This document shows positions 1 through 10,979 of a DNA stretch of 64,000 nucleotides, piece by piece. The number at the start of each line of letters is the position of its first letter. Position 1 is the stretch's first letter. A program made the translations under genes and the position numbers. The stretch covers positions 194,208,052-194,272,051 of the forward strand of contig CP136067.1 in assembly GCA_032622095.1 (NCBI GenBank), written 5' to 3'. The notes beneath the pieces were generated by a model. It saw nothing but the letters and a program-made list of their open reading frames with translations. It was not told where the DNA came from and did no database searches. The stretch is from Siphonodentalium dalli (taxonomy: Eukaryota > Mollusca > Scaphopoda > Gadilida > Siphonodentaliidae).

Positions 1-763
1 AGGCTATGGTAACAGATTTCACATACGATCAAACGGTACGTCTTAAACTCTAACGCATTGCATCATTTTAGTGGATATAGCTCAGGGAATATTTAAATGG
101 ATTCATCGCATTCACATTGGCTTATGGGAAAAGCCACGGACGTCTGTAGAAAAACTATCACAAACGAATACATGTAAAAACAGATAAACCCTTTTTTTTA
201 TATTATCCCTATAAATAAATCTACGAGATTTCGGTATATCTTAGTTTTATAAACATACTGTCATATACATATGCATTGCCCACCATGCAAGGTCCAAGCT
301 AAATGTAAACACAGAAACAGGTAAGACCATTCGAAAATATTCTAAAAAACATTTTTGATAGCCAATAAGAGAACAACGTTGATCTATTTCCCAGAAGTTC
401 TTCTTGGCAATGAACGATTTATATATACTCTTATGATTTCGTACATCATCCCCCACTGTTTAAATAAATGTCAACGAAATGGCTGATTTTGACGACCCAA
501 AGGTTCTGAATTAATTTGAAAGATCGTATTGTGGAACGTTTAAAAGTTAAATTTCAAAGTAACCGTTGCCAAATTATGAAAAATTCATCAAGAATATACT
601 AGTAGTATAGAACAATGACAGTATGGATGCGATATTATCCACAAAACACACTTTGTGTGAGCCGAACGTTTCTTTATATAGTACAACACGTAAAGAGTGA
701 GCGATAATCAAAACACTTAACACCGTGACAATTTTCTTTAGGAAAGTGATTCGCAGTGACCCA
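1..763. other. Non-coding flank, no gene seen
   Basis: AT-rich sequence with only short unconvincing ORFs. The missing first exon(s) of the ETS-factor gene could lie here or further left, but I found no exon with a start codon that ends in phase 0 before a clear donor site. Confidence 0.5.
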
Positions 764-781
764 TTCAACACCGAAATCTTG

Positions 782-977
782 AAATAGTGCGTCTGTCATT
801 TGCAGAATGAGGTCCCCAGAGGGTGAATTTAGTGATGCTGCCCCGCATAGCGGGCTAGCATAACCAAATTCACCCTCTGGGAACCTCATTCTGCTGAGGT
901 GTAAGCAGAATGAGGTCCCCAGAGGGTGAATTTGGTGATGCTAGCCCGCTATGACAGAAACCCTATTTCAAGGCTTG
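782..977. mobile_element. hAT-like palindromic MITE (gaggtcccc family), copy 1
   Basis: Two inverted palindromes (about 802-895 and 906-950) are built on 'gcagaatgaggtcccc' and 'agagggtgaattt' with 'gatgctagcccgc' near the centre. The right end reads 'ccctatttcaaggcttg', as in the intact copy at 57338-57591. The left terminus is damaged. The flanks 764-781 and 978-995 are identical over 18 bases, longer than the 8-bp duplication expected for hAT. The ORF seen across it is a shadow of the repeat. Confidence 0.7.
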
Positions 978-1372
978 TTCAACACCGAAATCTTGATTGG
1001 CGAGGTATAACGCTGAGCGCTATATCATATCTTGTAAACACCTTGGTGGCAATTTTAACCAAATTTCACCTCCTGGAGTCTCCCCGGTGTTGAACGTTTT
1101 GCTTATCGCACACTCTTATACGTACTGTACTGTATCAATCATAACGTGGCTATTGTTTTACATAAAACAGCGTCCGAACTTGACAATAACATACTATTTA
1201 CGCGATATTTATGATCGGTATAATAACAAGATTTGTCTATATTTTAATATTCTTTCTTATGGTGGTTTTAACGTATGTGACTATTTTAACAGAAATACCC
1301 ACCGCGAAGGTCATCCATATCTTTAAGTCAAACCCGGGAAGCTATTTAATATTTCATCTTCACAAATTCCAG

Positions 1373-1760
1373 GTCCCGTTCTCGGATCTATTTGATGAAA
1401 AGATCCAAGTGAAGACAGAAATTCCAGACCCACGTGAGTCTCAAACCAAATCAGAGGCATTCCTTGAAACAGACACTTGGTGGAATTCCGCCTATGACGA
1501 CAAATCGACAGTGCGCCCAGTAGTTGACGAGAAGTCGGACCAAGAGTTATCAGGAAGCGAAGATAGACAACTCCTTGACCTTGACAGTGACGTGTCATTC
1601 TATCAAGAAACCGACTTTAATAAATGCCCGGGTGCGCACGATCAGCAGTTCAGTGTCAACGCAGTGGGGAACGCGCATGACGACCTAGATTTGTGCCAGG
1701 TTGAGTGGATTCTGAAAACTCACGTCGAGGAAACAAGCAGACAACTACTCATCAGTCCTG
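1373..1760 (+). CDS. SPDEF: SPDEF-like ETS factor, N-terminal exon (partial gene)
   Basis: First recognisable exon of an SPDEF/PDEF-family transcription factor, a nuclear DNA-binding protein (SPDEF regulates secretory and epithelial programmes in vertebrates; Ets98B is the fly relative). The acceptor is 'caaattccag' ending at 1372 and the donor 'gtgagt' starts at 1761. The exon starts in phase 0, encodes 129 codons and leaves one base (G) that makes an Asp codon with the next exon. The product is acidic, with a VKTE sumoylation-like motif at 1409-1420. Near the end, a stretch with LCQVEWILKTHVEETSRQLL aligns with the segment that precedes the Pointed domain in SPDEF. There is no Met in the exon, so the start codon is in an unseen upstream exon. 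An ORF opening at 1211 runs into it but is intronic. Confidence 0.85.
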
Positions 1761-1784
1761 GTGAGTACAGTGTTTTACTGTTAA

Positions 1785-2247
1785 AGATACTCAATCCGAT
1801 CAGACGGTCCCCATACCATCAAGATACAACAACAACAACATTTCTTCAAAAATGCTCTTTAGTTATCAGAATCGATTAATTGCAACAAAATAATGCTAAC
1901 ACCACTGTCAACTATGGTATCAAATTTCCCAAAAACTTGTTATTTATCAACATTTTGTTCAACAAAATATGGATGTATTATCACTAAATTATCACGAAAT
2001 TTGACCGTATTACCACTTGATTTTAGAGTTATCCATCTTCATCTGCAATTTTGTCCGAGACCCTTCGTTCGATCACGTGTTTCTAGGCCACATATTATTA
2101 CACATCTCCAGAAAGAACAAACTTCAAAATTCGATATCTGATCACTCTGAGCTTGGGTGGGTGGGTTCCTCGACTCGAATCAAACATTTTTTTTACCCCG
2201 AAGCCAAAGAAATAGTAATTTAGGAGCGTCTGATCGGATGAGTACCT
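1785..2247. mobile_element. TTAA-flanked piggyBac-like MITE, copy 1
   Basis: Flanked by TTAA at 1781-1784 and 2248-2251. The ends are imperfect inverted repeats: left 'agatactcaatccgatcaga', right complement 'aggtactcatccgatcagac'. The TTAA target and size fit a non-autonomous piggyBac-type element. Related copies are 33156-33316 (truncated) and 56278-56893. It begins 20 bases after the donor site of the preceding exon, inside intron 1. Confidence 0.75.
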
Positions 2248-2429
2248 TTAAAGATACTGTATCCCTTCTCAGCATCAACATCAACATAAAAAACAACACA
2301 ATTTCAGTGAAACTTTTCAATTAATTTCTATTCTTTAATCTCAATAAACCAATAAATAGTATATGAGATATATATATTTAAATACTACTACATGTACATG
2401 ACAAAAGTTCCCGTTGACAGTTTCATTGA

Positions 2430-2645
2430 CGAGTAGTTCCCATTGGAAATGTTAACATTATCTGAACATTTCTCACCAACGAATATGAATTCTTCTGCTC
2501 TTTAATTATTTGTTTTTGAAATTTTCTGTCTGTCGTCTGTTTATATGTAACATGAACACCCCTCCAAATTAATAAATAGACCATTCCAATTGCCAATATA
2601 CACTTACGTAACTGGGTGGGAGAATCCAATTAATAAAGAAAGTGT
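2430..2645. repeat. Dispersed repeat fragment (intron 1)
   Basis: Shares 'agaccattccaat', 'gggagaatcca' and 'gacgagtagttcc' blocks with 3788-3842 and 4171-4370. A related segment with 'ttcagataataagttcaa' occurs at 9808-9850 and 58140-58240. Termini are not resolved; this is probably an old transposon family. Confidence 0.5.
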
Positions 2646-2680
2646 TAAAGTCCCACATAACGTTCCAAATTTCAAATTCA

Positions 2681-3620
2681 GATATCAGTGCAAAACTCGT
2701 ATATCAGTGTAAAATACATATATCGGTGTAAAATACATATACCAGTGTAAAAAAACATATATCAGTGTAAAATACATATATCAGTACAAAATTCATATAT
2801 CAGTGTAATATACATATATCAGTACAAAATTCATATATCATTGCAACATACATATATCAGTGCACAATTCATATATCAGTGCAAAATACATATATCAGTG
2901 TGAAATTATTATATCAGTGCAAAATTCATATATCAGTGTGAAATACATATATCAGTGTGAAATACATATATCAGTGCAAAATAAATATATCAGTGCACAA
3001 TACATATATCAGTGCAAAATATATATATATCAGTGCAAAATATATATATCAGTTCAAAATATATATATCAGTGCAAAATACATATATCAGTGCAAAATTC
3101 ATATATCAGTGCAAAATTCATATATCAGTGCAAAATTCATATATCAGTGTGAAATACATATATCAGTGTGAAATACATATATCAGTGCAAAATACATATA
3201 TCAGTGCAAAATTCTTATATCAGTGCAAAACTCATATATCAGTGTAAAATACATATATCAGTGCAAAACTCACATATCAGTGTACAATACATATATCAGT
3301 GTAAAATACAAATATCAGTGTAAAATACATATATCAGTGTAAAATACATATATCAGTGCAAAACTCATCTATCAGTGTAAAATAAATATATCAGTGTAAA
3401 ATACATATATCAGTGCAAAACTCATATATCAGTGTAAAATACATATATCAGTGTAAAATACATATATAAGTGCAAAATATATATATCAGTGCAAAATACA
3501 TATATCAGTGCAACATTCACATATCAGTGCAAAATACATATATCAGTGCAAAATTAATATTTCAGTGCAAAATACATATATCAGTGCAAAATTCACATGT
3601 CAGTGCAAAATACATATATT
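2681..3620. repeat. 19-bp minisatellite, about 50 copies (intron 1)
   Basis: Tandem array of a unit close to ATATCAGTGCAAAATACAT with variants (tgtaaa, tgtgaa, aattcat). ORFs through it encode a monotonous Tyr-Ile-Ser-Val/Tyr-Gln-Cys pattern in two frames, which is a by-product of a 19-base period and not a gene. Confidence 0.95.
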
Positions 3621-3698
3621 AATACAAGTTATACAACGCTTGTGAGTGGAAGTGAGTGATGAAAGTGAGTCGACTCTTATCAGAAGAAATTTTATTCT

Positions 3699-3778
3699 TC
3701 ACTTGTCATTTACCCCTTTACTTGTCATTTACCCCTTTACTTGTCATTTACCCCTTTACTTGTCATTTACCCCTTTCT
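3699..3778. repeat. Short tandem repeat, four units
   Basis: Four consecutive copies of a 19-bp unit close to CTTGTCATTTACCCCTTTA, inside intron 1. Confidence 0.9.
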
Positions 3779-3842
3779 TTACTAAATACTCATCGACGAG
3801 TAGTTCCTTTATTAATATTCAGTAACTTATGGATCTGAACAT

Positions 3843-5086
3843 CCGATACCTCTCGCTACAACAACGGCACCTCCGATGATTATATAAACAAATTAACCTG
3901 GCCACGACTGCGTGTGAGATTTAAAGTTGCATATGTTGTGTTTTGTATATGTACACCAATATGTAAGCAATTCATGAGAATCAGGATTCTCTACAATTTT
4001 ATTTACACTATTTTTATTTTTGACTGGCTAAAACTGCTCCTACGGCAGACTGTCTGTTCATCATTAGCATAATATTAGCTTCCGGTGAGCAAGGCGGGGT
4101 ACCTTGTTTGTGGGCCCAAGACACTGTGGCATCACCCTTTGCTCTTTCTGAATATGGGCACCATAAAACGACGTGTAGTTCCTTTATTAATATTCAGTAA
4201 CTTATGGATCTGAACATTTAATTATCACCAATAAATTGGATTCCTTTTGCACTTGTATTATCTGCCGTCTGCTTATATTTGCTGAAAATCCCTCCAGGTA
4301 AATAATAGACCATTCCAATAAACGTTTTTATAACTGAGCGGGAGAATCCATTCAGTAAAGCAAGGGTTACTGTGCATTTGCTAGCATTATGTCTGGTCTT
4401 AGACTATTACACCTGCGGTTTCTTCTTCAGACATCTGGTTCATAACATTTTGTACTATAGCTGCCAAATTTTCATGTTTTTGTTAGATTTACTTCACAAA
4501 TTAAAATAAGAATATATTTTTCAATTGACTTTTAATTTGTAAATTTAGTTGTGTGTGCTATTAAAAATTCCATACTGATATACTCGACTAAACAACTAAT
4601 TATATCACTGATATGTCATCAAGATTAGTTTCCTAAGAATTTTTTTTTTAAATAAGTTGTTGTCAGGGAAAAGATTCCCTATATATTAATATGTTCTGTT
4701 CTCAACCCACGTGACAGTGTAGCGTTTCCCTGATCATCTCGATTATATGACAGAAAAAGAAAACATCTGTGAACATTCATTTGATGTCAACATTATCACC
4801 CCCACCGTTGGGCATAATATACTGCAGTTATACTAAACACTCTCACTGCTTCGCATATTATACCCATAAACAATTAAATTCTTGATCTGACTCATAGCAC
4901 ATAGATTAAAACTGGTTTGATTTCGCTTTTATTTCGTCACGAACAGCTCGCAGCAATGAATAATATAACCTATCTAACATGTACAAATCTCGTATAGCAT
5001 ACACGGACAGATGTCCTCGCGATCTGTTTATCAATTGCTTCTGCAAACAAGAAACCTTTTAAGTGGCTATAAAGTACTTTTAACCC
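3843..5086. other. Intron 1 sequence without a recognised gene
   Basis: AT-rich intronic DNA. It contains a dispersed repeat copy at 4171-4370 (compare 2430-2645). Nothing else is supported. Confidence 0.6.
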
Positions 5087-5752
5087 AATGGCTGCGGACA
5101 CACGTATCACAGTTGCGATGGCACAGTAGGTGTGACAATTTATTATGGTGGAGCCCGCTGCATATTCGCATAATGAGTTCTCCAAAGTTCGTTATAATAA
5201 GTCTTTTTCTTGTTTTTGGTCCTTGTATAGTTCGCTTTGTTTATTCCAGATATATACTTTATCGCAGCTGCATTTCCCCCAACAGTTCCGACACAGCTTC
5301 ATTGGCCCACGTGATAATATTAGCGGAATTATGCGGAGAACTAAACGTCGCAAAATTAAAAACGCAATTGGGGAACTGTCTTAATACGTTTGAAATTAAT
5401 ATAAATGGATAAACATGAATTGAAATCATATCAACAAAGCGTACTACATGCATGATATGTGAGTGAATGAGGGATTGCCACGGTCAAACACAATTCTGGA
5501 CGATCGATCGTGCAATTATATTATATATATCGTATAGAGAATACAATGTAGCAAAACGTAATGATTAGAGATCAGCCTTGGTGAAACGCCATGGGTTAAT
5601 TGGTCGAGTCGACTCATTGTGTGGAAACTCAGCGGGCGACACGGCTAGCTATGGCACAGAAATATGACGACCAATTGTCACCAAATTGCACCATAATAAA
5701 TTGTCACACCTACTATGCCATCGCAACCGTGGTACGTGTGTCCGCAGCCATT
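5087..5752. mobile_element. Inverted-repeat element, about 0.67 kb (intron 1)
   Basis: Left end 'aatggctgcggacacacg' followed by 'ttgcgatggcacagtaggtg' is mirrored at the right end (5684-5752), giving imperfect terminal inverted repeats of about 65 bases. No target duplication could be fixed. ORFs inside have no recognisable motif. It is likely a non-autonomous DNA transposon. Confidence 0.6.
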
Positions 5753-6138
5753 CATTGTCATTATTCCAATCCGTATTAATGTTTCACACAAGTGCATATT
5801 ACATACATTTTATGTACATATATAGTGTAAGTTACTCGGTTGAAGTCGCATCTTACCGTTATCACACGTGACCCTATATCCCACGTGACCCTATATATTG
5901 TAATTCCCCAGTTATTCTTTTTCCATTATAGTTGGAGGAGTTGACTATTTGACTGTACTTAAGCACTTGAATATCAATGATCCTGGGTGGGGGTGTCAGG
6001 TATCAATTTTATAAATGTACCTATTTTTTACAACGAAAATCCAGACCCCCCCCCCCCCCCTACCGCCAAGCTTTTCCTGTTTTTACCAAAATCACCATCA
6101 TATTTACTTATGGTGTGAATTTCTGTTCCCGCTCAGGG

Positions 6139-6215
6139 CACAGGTCCCCTGGTGCGATACCACCACTACAAATACATATACTTGTAATGGTGGTATCGCA
6201 CCAGGGGACCTGTTG
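6139..6215. repeat. Long hairpin, arms of about 30 bases
   Basis: 'aggtcccctggtgcgatacc' and its complement flank a short loop. It is preceded by a homopolymer C run at 6046-6060. It may be a small MITE or the relic of one. Confidence 0.6.
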
Positions 6216-6355
6216 CTCAGGGTTGTATCTTTCGGAGATAATGCACCAATCGGCAGCGTGAACTATTTTTAATGCGCGGATTTTAAATAAATGCAAGGAG
6301 TGTAACTCTATCTAACGTTCACACTGAGTCCGTGCCTCCATAACTAACATATATG

Positions 6356-6784
6356 TGACCCGCCAAATCAAATCATGTGCCAATGCATTCTCTTATATAT
6401 GCGAGTCGACCATAGGTCGCCTCGCATATATAAGAGAATGCATTGGCCTAACAATTTTTTATCATTTTTTTAAAATAAATGTTTCTTACAATTTTTAGGA
6501 CATAAAATAAAAAACATCCATTACCCTGCAGGGAGCCCCACACATATATAGAAGCATATAGAAGAGTGTCGTCTGCTCATGTTTGTCTGGGGCTCTGTAT
6601 GGGTGAAATTATAAAATCGTTAAAGAATACAAGAAAACATTATTCAAATTGTAAAAAATTGTTAGGCCAATGCATTCTCTTATATATGCGAGGCGACCTA
6701 TGGTCGACTCGCATATATAAGAGAATGCATTGGCACAGGGTAAAACAAATCCCGACTTACGACTGGATTTGATATGGCGGGTCA
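6356..6784. mobile_element. MITE with 'tgacccgcc' termini carrying two 67-bp palindromes, copy 1
   Basis: Ends 'tgacccgccaaatcaaatc' and complementary 'gatttgatatggcgggtca'. Two copies of the palindrome built on 'ccaatgcattctcttatata' lie at 6380-6446 and 6667-6733 in opposite orientation. The flanks are TA-rich and palindromic (acatatatgt / catatgt), so the duplication length is ambiguous. It ends 77 bases before the Pointed-domain exon. A second copy lies at 14742-15198. Confidence 0.75.
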
Positions 6785-6861
6785 CATATGTAGTTGCTTG
6801 TCAGCTGTATATAACGCTAATATTTCGCTCTTATCAGTACGCCCCTCGTTACACATTTCAG

Positions 6862-7059
6862 ATCCTAATACGTGGACACGGGACCATGTAGCGAGGTGGA
6901 TATCATTTGTATGCCAGAGTCACTGCCGCCAGGAGGTGCTTAGAGCATTCAGTGACGTCACTGGACAGGATTTACTCAGTCTCAACGAAGATCACTTCAA
7001 AATTCTATCGCCCGGCTCAGGGTCTGATCTATACAGCATCTTCGATTTCTGGAGAAACG
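6862..7059 (+). CDS. SPDEF: SPDEF-like ETS factor, Pointed (SAM_PNT) exon
   Basis: The acceptor 'acacatttcag' ends at 6861 and the donor 'gtaatt' starts at 7060. Phase 1 in and out: the G left by the previous exon plus AT gives Asp, followed by P-N-T-W. The 66 codons carry a Pointed domain: DPNTWTRDHVARWISFV, then a hydrophobic helix, G-Q-D-L-L-S-L, and a final SDLYSIFDFWRN helix. Pointed domains mediate protein interaction in this ETS subgroup. The order and spacing match the SPDEF Pointed region better than the ETS1/GABPA type, as far as I can judge from memory. Transposon palindromes flank the exon closely on both sides (6356-6784 and 7101-7563). Confidence 0.9.
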
Positions 7060-7100
7060 GTAATTGATACCCACACTTTCGGATTGAATAAAGACTTAAA

Positions 7101-7313
7101 GTAATGCCCAAAAGTAATTGACCACTTAACCACAGCAGAATTATGGGTAATTTTTCAGGATTTAGTCGGAATTATGGCTTGTTGCCATTCATCGGAAAGA
7201 TCTCGGCGAGAGCTTTCCGACGAATCGCAACAAGCCATATTTCCGACTAAATCCTGAAAAATTACCCATAATTCTGCTGTCGTTAAGTGGTCAATTACTT
7301 TGGGCATTACTGT
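7101..7313. mobile_element. TA-type palindromic MITE, copy A (intron 2)
   Basis: A near-perfect 213-bp palindrome: left arm 'gtaatgcccaaaagtaattg' through 'ggcttgttgccattcatcgg', right arm its complement ending 'gggcattactg' before TA. The CAGTAATG...CATTACTG ends with a TA target resemble Tc1/mariner MITEs. It starts 41 bases after the Pointed exon donor. Confidence 0.8.
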
Positions 7314-7344
7314 AAAGATCCACGATCCGATTTGACACCAAATA

Positions 7345-7563
7345 CAGTAATGCCCGAAATAATATACTCCTTAACCACAGCAGAATTATGAGTAATTTTT
7401 CAGGATTTAGTCGGAAATATGGCTTGTTGCCATTCATCGGAAAGCTCTCAGTGAGTTAGTGAGAACTTTCCGATTAATGGCAACAAGCCATATTTCCGAC
7501 TAAATCCTGAAAAATTACCATAATTCTGCTGTGGTTAAGGAGTCAATTATTTGGGGGGTTTTA
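7345..7563. mobile_element. TA-type palindromic MITE, copy B (intron 2)
   Basis: Second member of the same palindromic family, preceded by TA at 7343-7344 and starting CAGTAATGCCC. The right arm has decayed at its end (ttggggggtt). It lies only about 30 bases from copy A. Confidence 0.75.
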
Positions 7564-8132
7564 CTTATCCAGAATTTACTAAGCCAATATTCCGCTTACT
7601 GATCAGTTTTCGACCTAATTCTCATGGATCATTCTGTGGATAATCTCGATGACTGTGTGATAACAATGATGCTGATTGTAAGAATGTTCTCGAGTGGTAT
7701 TGTTTGTACACAAGTCGCACACACTCGACCGAGCCACTTGAGCCACTATTGCATAGTTATAATGCACTGTCCGTTTTGACACCATTCACCAACAACCATC
7801 CGCATGTACGTTATCGAAGCTAGGAAATAATTAAATTGGACCAATGAGCCGCTCCATTAATAGAAGGTTTTGGTGGTCATATATTGATTTTTAAAAGTCG
7901 GGGTTTTGAGTTTTTGTCACCCTGTAACAATACATGTATTAATTGTATTTCCAATGATCGTCTTTTATAAAGAGCGTCAATCCTTGCTTTCTTCACCCAA
8001 AACGGTTGATAATAGAGAGTTTTCAAATATGAGCTGTTTTCTGCATATTAATGAAGGATGATTTTGTGGATTTCGCGATGCCTGAGTAATATAAATTATG
8101 GTGATTGCAAGTATGTTTTCATGTTCTTTTGC

Positions 8133-8232
8133 ACTAATCCATGGATCAAATTCATTCATTTGTTGCATATATTCTGTTGAGTATAACAGGAGATGGTCCT
8201 ATAAATGGCTGGATTTAGTGTACAGTACCCCT
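8133..8232. mobile_element. Solo right arm of the TTAA MITE found at 8337
   Basis: About 100 bases match the right arm of 8337-8666 (from 'tgcactaatccatgg' to 'agtgtacagtaccccttta') and end at TTAA 8233-8236. The matching left arm is missing. Confidence 0.65.
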
Positions 8233-8336
8233 TTAATAGGTTCATGAGTCCGGTCTAATTATTTTCTGGTTAGAATGCGTAAATATTGCGGTTTTATGTT
8301 GTCAAAACGTACATGTTGTCTTTAACCATATTTTAA

Positions 8337-8666
8337 AGGGGGACTGTACACTAAATCCTGTCATGTATGGTACCATCTCCTTTTATACTCAACAGAATGT
8401 ATGCAACAAATGAATGAATTTGAGCCATGGATTAGTGCAAAAATACACCCATGTGCTCTATGAACGATACAAACAACATGGTAATTATAATGAAAATGAA
8501 TTTATGACTTTCATTATAATTACCATGTTGTTTGCATCGTTCATATAGAGCATTGAGTGTATTTTGCACTAATCCATGCCTTAAATTCATTCATTTGTTG
8601 CATATATTCTGTTGAGTATAAAGGAGATGGTCCCATAAATGGTCGGATTTAGTGTATAGTCCCCCT
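8337..8666. mobile_element. TTAA-flanked palindromic MITE, 330 bp (intron 2)
   Basis: TTAA at 8333-8336 and 8667-8670. The arms are inverted repeats over most of the length: left 'agggggactgtacactaaat', with 'aacatggtaattataatga' near the centre. A second copy at 14676-15492 is split by another MITE. Confidence 0.8.
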
Positions 8667-9010
8667 TTAATATGCCGATGTGGGGGTTTTATGTAATTAC
8701 ATCATTATTGTCTTGCAATCCATAAGTTCGGTGTTTTGTATAATATTAAATGCGTAATATATAATTAAATTTGGGAGATTAAGGGCGATAACTCGCCATT
8801 GGCACAAGTGAAATTAGTCTAATATATTCCATTTTACGTTCTACTCGCTTTGGTGGATACGCTGGTATTATAGAGTATCACTTAAAATGCATGTGGGCTA
8901 TGCCAAATGAATTTGATGGTCGACTCGTTGACTACATATACAGCATGCGGCCATATAAGGAGTGTCACCATGGGAGTGGTACATCAGTGTTTCTTTTATC
9001 AATGTTTCAG

Positions 9011-9226
9011 CTCTGAGAATTCGAGAGTCATCTCATAGCTTTCCTTATGACACAATCAACCAACGCCAACTGGAGTCTATAAGGAGCTTTGACGTCAGTC
9101 AGTCCTGCCCTTCACCGACATACAGTGAGGACAACCCGTCATTATCACCCATGGCAACGCAACCTTACGCTGATGTCGGCCGAGGCGACGAATCCGTCAA
9201 ACCCATCAAAAACGAGCCATATAATT
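9011..9226 (+). CDS. SPDEF: SPDEF-like ETS factor, linker exon
   Basis: The acceptor 'aatgtttcag' ends at 9010 and the donor 'gtaagt' starts at 9227. Phase 1 in (G plus CT gives Ala) and out (T plus AT gives Tyr). The 72 codons encode a Ser/Pro-rich, low-complexity linker between the Pointed and ETS domains, including SCPSPTYSEDNPSLSP and a second sumoylation-like motif IKNE at 9205-9216. Several Ser-Pro pairs would suit proline-directed kinases; this is inference. The ATG at 8962 upstream of the acceptor is intronic. Confidence 0.85.
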
Positions 9227-9580
9227 GTAAGTTTACTCAGTTTTACTAAATTGTGTGTGCAACTTCAAGCCAATCATTTTGTATTCAAGTTGAGTACAGA
9301 TATTGCTTTCCACGAATTTAATAACATATGTATAATCCAATATCGAATTTACAGTAAATCGGTATCAATTTTGTTTTTGTAACGCAAAAGCAGAAGCTTT
9401 AATGCAATATCTCAATTCTGGTTGCATCAGACATGAGAAAACATGACCACGACAATGAGTATATTTGGGTGTACGCGTGTAGTTGAATGAATACCCACTA
9501 CTGGGTCACTGGAAGGGAACCTATATTGAACCCTTTCTCTACTTGTTGGATTAAATCATTCAATTATAAAAGTATACATT

Positions 9581-9764
9581 GGTCATCTGGAGGGTTGTTC
9601 GTGGTCATCTGGAGGGTTGTTCGTGGTCATCTGGAGGGTTGTTCGTGAAACATATACATTGGTCATCTGGAGGGTTGTTCGTGAAACATATACATTGGTC
9701 ATCTGGAGGGTTGTTCGTGAAACATATACATTGGTCATCTGGAGGGTTGTTCGTGAAACATATA
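9581..9764. repeat. 36-bp minisatellite (intron 3)
   Basis: Units begin 'ggtcatctggagggttgttc' and continue with 'gtgaaacatatacatt'. Two short units are followed by about four full ones. ORFs on both strands reflect the period only. Confidence 0.9.
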
Positions 9765-10048
9765 AGCCCACGACAAACATTGATCAGATAATTAAAATGC
9801 TGAAGGATTCCTATTCATATATGGGAAATGTTCAGATAATAAGTTCAACAAACATTGTTTTTAAGGAACTGCCCAATGAGTATTTAGCAAAGATATGGTT
9901 AACCATCTGTATATACGTCGATTTTATTATCAAAATTTGTGCAATGATTTAATTCAGACGCCTATGTTCATGATATACACGCATTGGTCTTATTATGTTT
10001 AATATGGGACACTGAATACATTGTAAATTTCCCCTTCTATCTCTACAG

Positions 10049-10377
10049 ATAAAGGACACAATACCACTCATTCTGGGAAGAGATCAGAACACAAGCAGAC
10101 GATCCATTTGTGGCAGTTTCTAAAACATCTGCTTCTGATGCCGGATGTGGCTAAAGGATGCATCAAGTGGGTCGACCATAACAAAGGTATCTTCAAAATC
10201 GAAGATTCGCATCGTGTAGCGAAACTGTGGGGCGCGAGAAAAAGTCGTCCGAATATGAATTATGACAAGCTTAGCAGATCAATACGTCAATACTACAGAA
10301 AGGGTATCATCAAGAAAACAGAGCAGTCGAAACGACTTGTGTATCAGTTCTGCGAAGCTTACCGCAACCGGGAGTGA
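10049..10377 (+). CDS. SPDEF: SPDEF-like ETS factor, ETS DNA-binding domain exon
   Basis: The acceptor 'ttctatctctacag' ends at 10048 and the stop TGA is at 10375-10377. The spliced T plus AT gives Tyr. The exon encodes about 108 residues: a basic lead-in (KRSEHKQ), then the ETS winged helix from IHLWQFLKHLLL to RLVYQF. Visible hallmarks are the Trp residues in LWQFL, IKW and KLWG, and recognition helix MNYDKLSRSIRQYY, whose two Arg residues contact GGA cores in the family. Residues KGIFKIEDS and RQYYRKGII are the SPDEF subgroup pattern. As in SPDEF, the ETS domain is C-terminal, with only about eight residues (CEAYRNRE) after it. Confidence 0.95.
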
Positions 10378-10715
10378 GGTTCTCGTTTTATCAACTCGAT
10401 GCTCCCCCTATCGGGTATAAATACAGGGATATGACTGTCTCTCAACGAACGTTGTTGGGAGGTTTCCAAAGACGATTAAGACGTGGAGATGTTAGTAAGG
10501 AGGTTATTACTCAGTTTGAGGTCACTTGCGACCGGGTAGAAGATTTTGGGTGGCTAAATGGCAGAATATTTTCCGATGTGGACCGAAGATTGCTAAAGCG
10601 ACTCATACTGTTCATGCCTAAATTGGTTTATACATAGTTCGTACCATTCAACAGCAGCTGTACTCCATTATCAAACTGGGAGACAGAATTCAGTCCCCTC
10701 GCTAGCATGTTTTAT
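10378..10715. other. Presumed 3' UTR and downstream flank of the ETS gene
   Basis: Follows the stop codon directly. No canonical AATAAA is visible in the first 700 bases; an ATTAAA occurs near 11233. The ORF 10374-10637 overlaps the stop and has no recognisable motif. Confidence 0.5.
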
Positions 10716-10979
10716 TTAAGACTTTCGTATGTTACAATTCGTTCTCGCTTGACCTGCCCAATTTCCAAATTAATATAGACAGTTCAGTTTCTCAGTGATG
10801 GCAGTGGTCAGACAAGTGCCATCCCGTATACAGAATATAAGGAAATCTGACATTTTTTTGTAGTTTACAGTTCATTGAACTTCATTCTGAATTATTCTGA
10901 GAAACTGAACTGTCTATATTAATTTGGAAATTGGGAAGGTCAAGTGAGAACGAATTGTAACATCCAAAATCTTAACTAA
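10716..10979. mobile_element. Inverted-repeat MITE, about 260 bp
   Basis: Left arm 'gttacaattcgttctcgctt' (10731) plus 'ccaaattaatatagacagtt' mirrors 10896-10961. Looser similarity extends to about 10716 and 10979. A further short inverted pair ('aaatctgacattttttt' near 10845 and 'aaatgtcagattt' near 10983) overlaps it. Confidence 0.7.

Noticed and set aside
1211..1372. Hydrophobic N-terminal extension (ATG at 1211) of the ETS-factor exon
   Set aside because: A good splice acceptor lies at 1371-1372 and the extension is membrane-like, unlike any ETS factor.
2860..3247. ORFs of about 100 codons with repeated Tyr-Ile-Ser-Val
   Set aside because: Products of the 19-bp minisatellite read in several frames; no independent coding signal.
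6566..6772. ORFs with 'PCANAFSYICES' or 'MHWP' sequences (also near 15056, 16434, 16963, 17499, 24369)
   Set aside because: These are translations of the 67-bp palindrome and recur at every copy.
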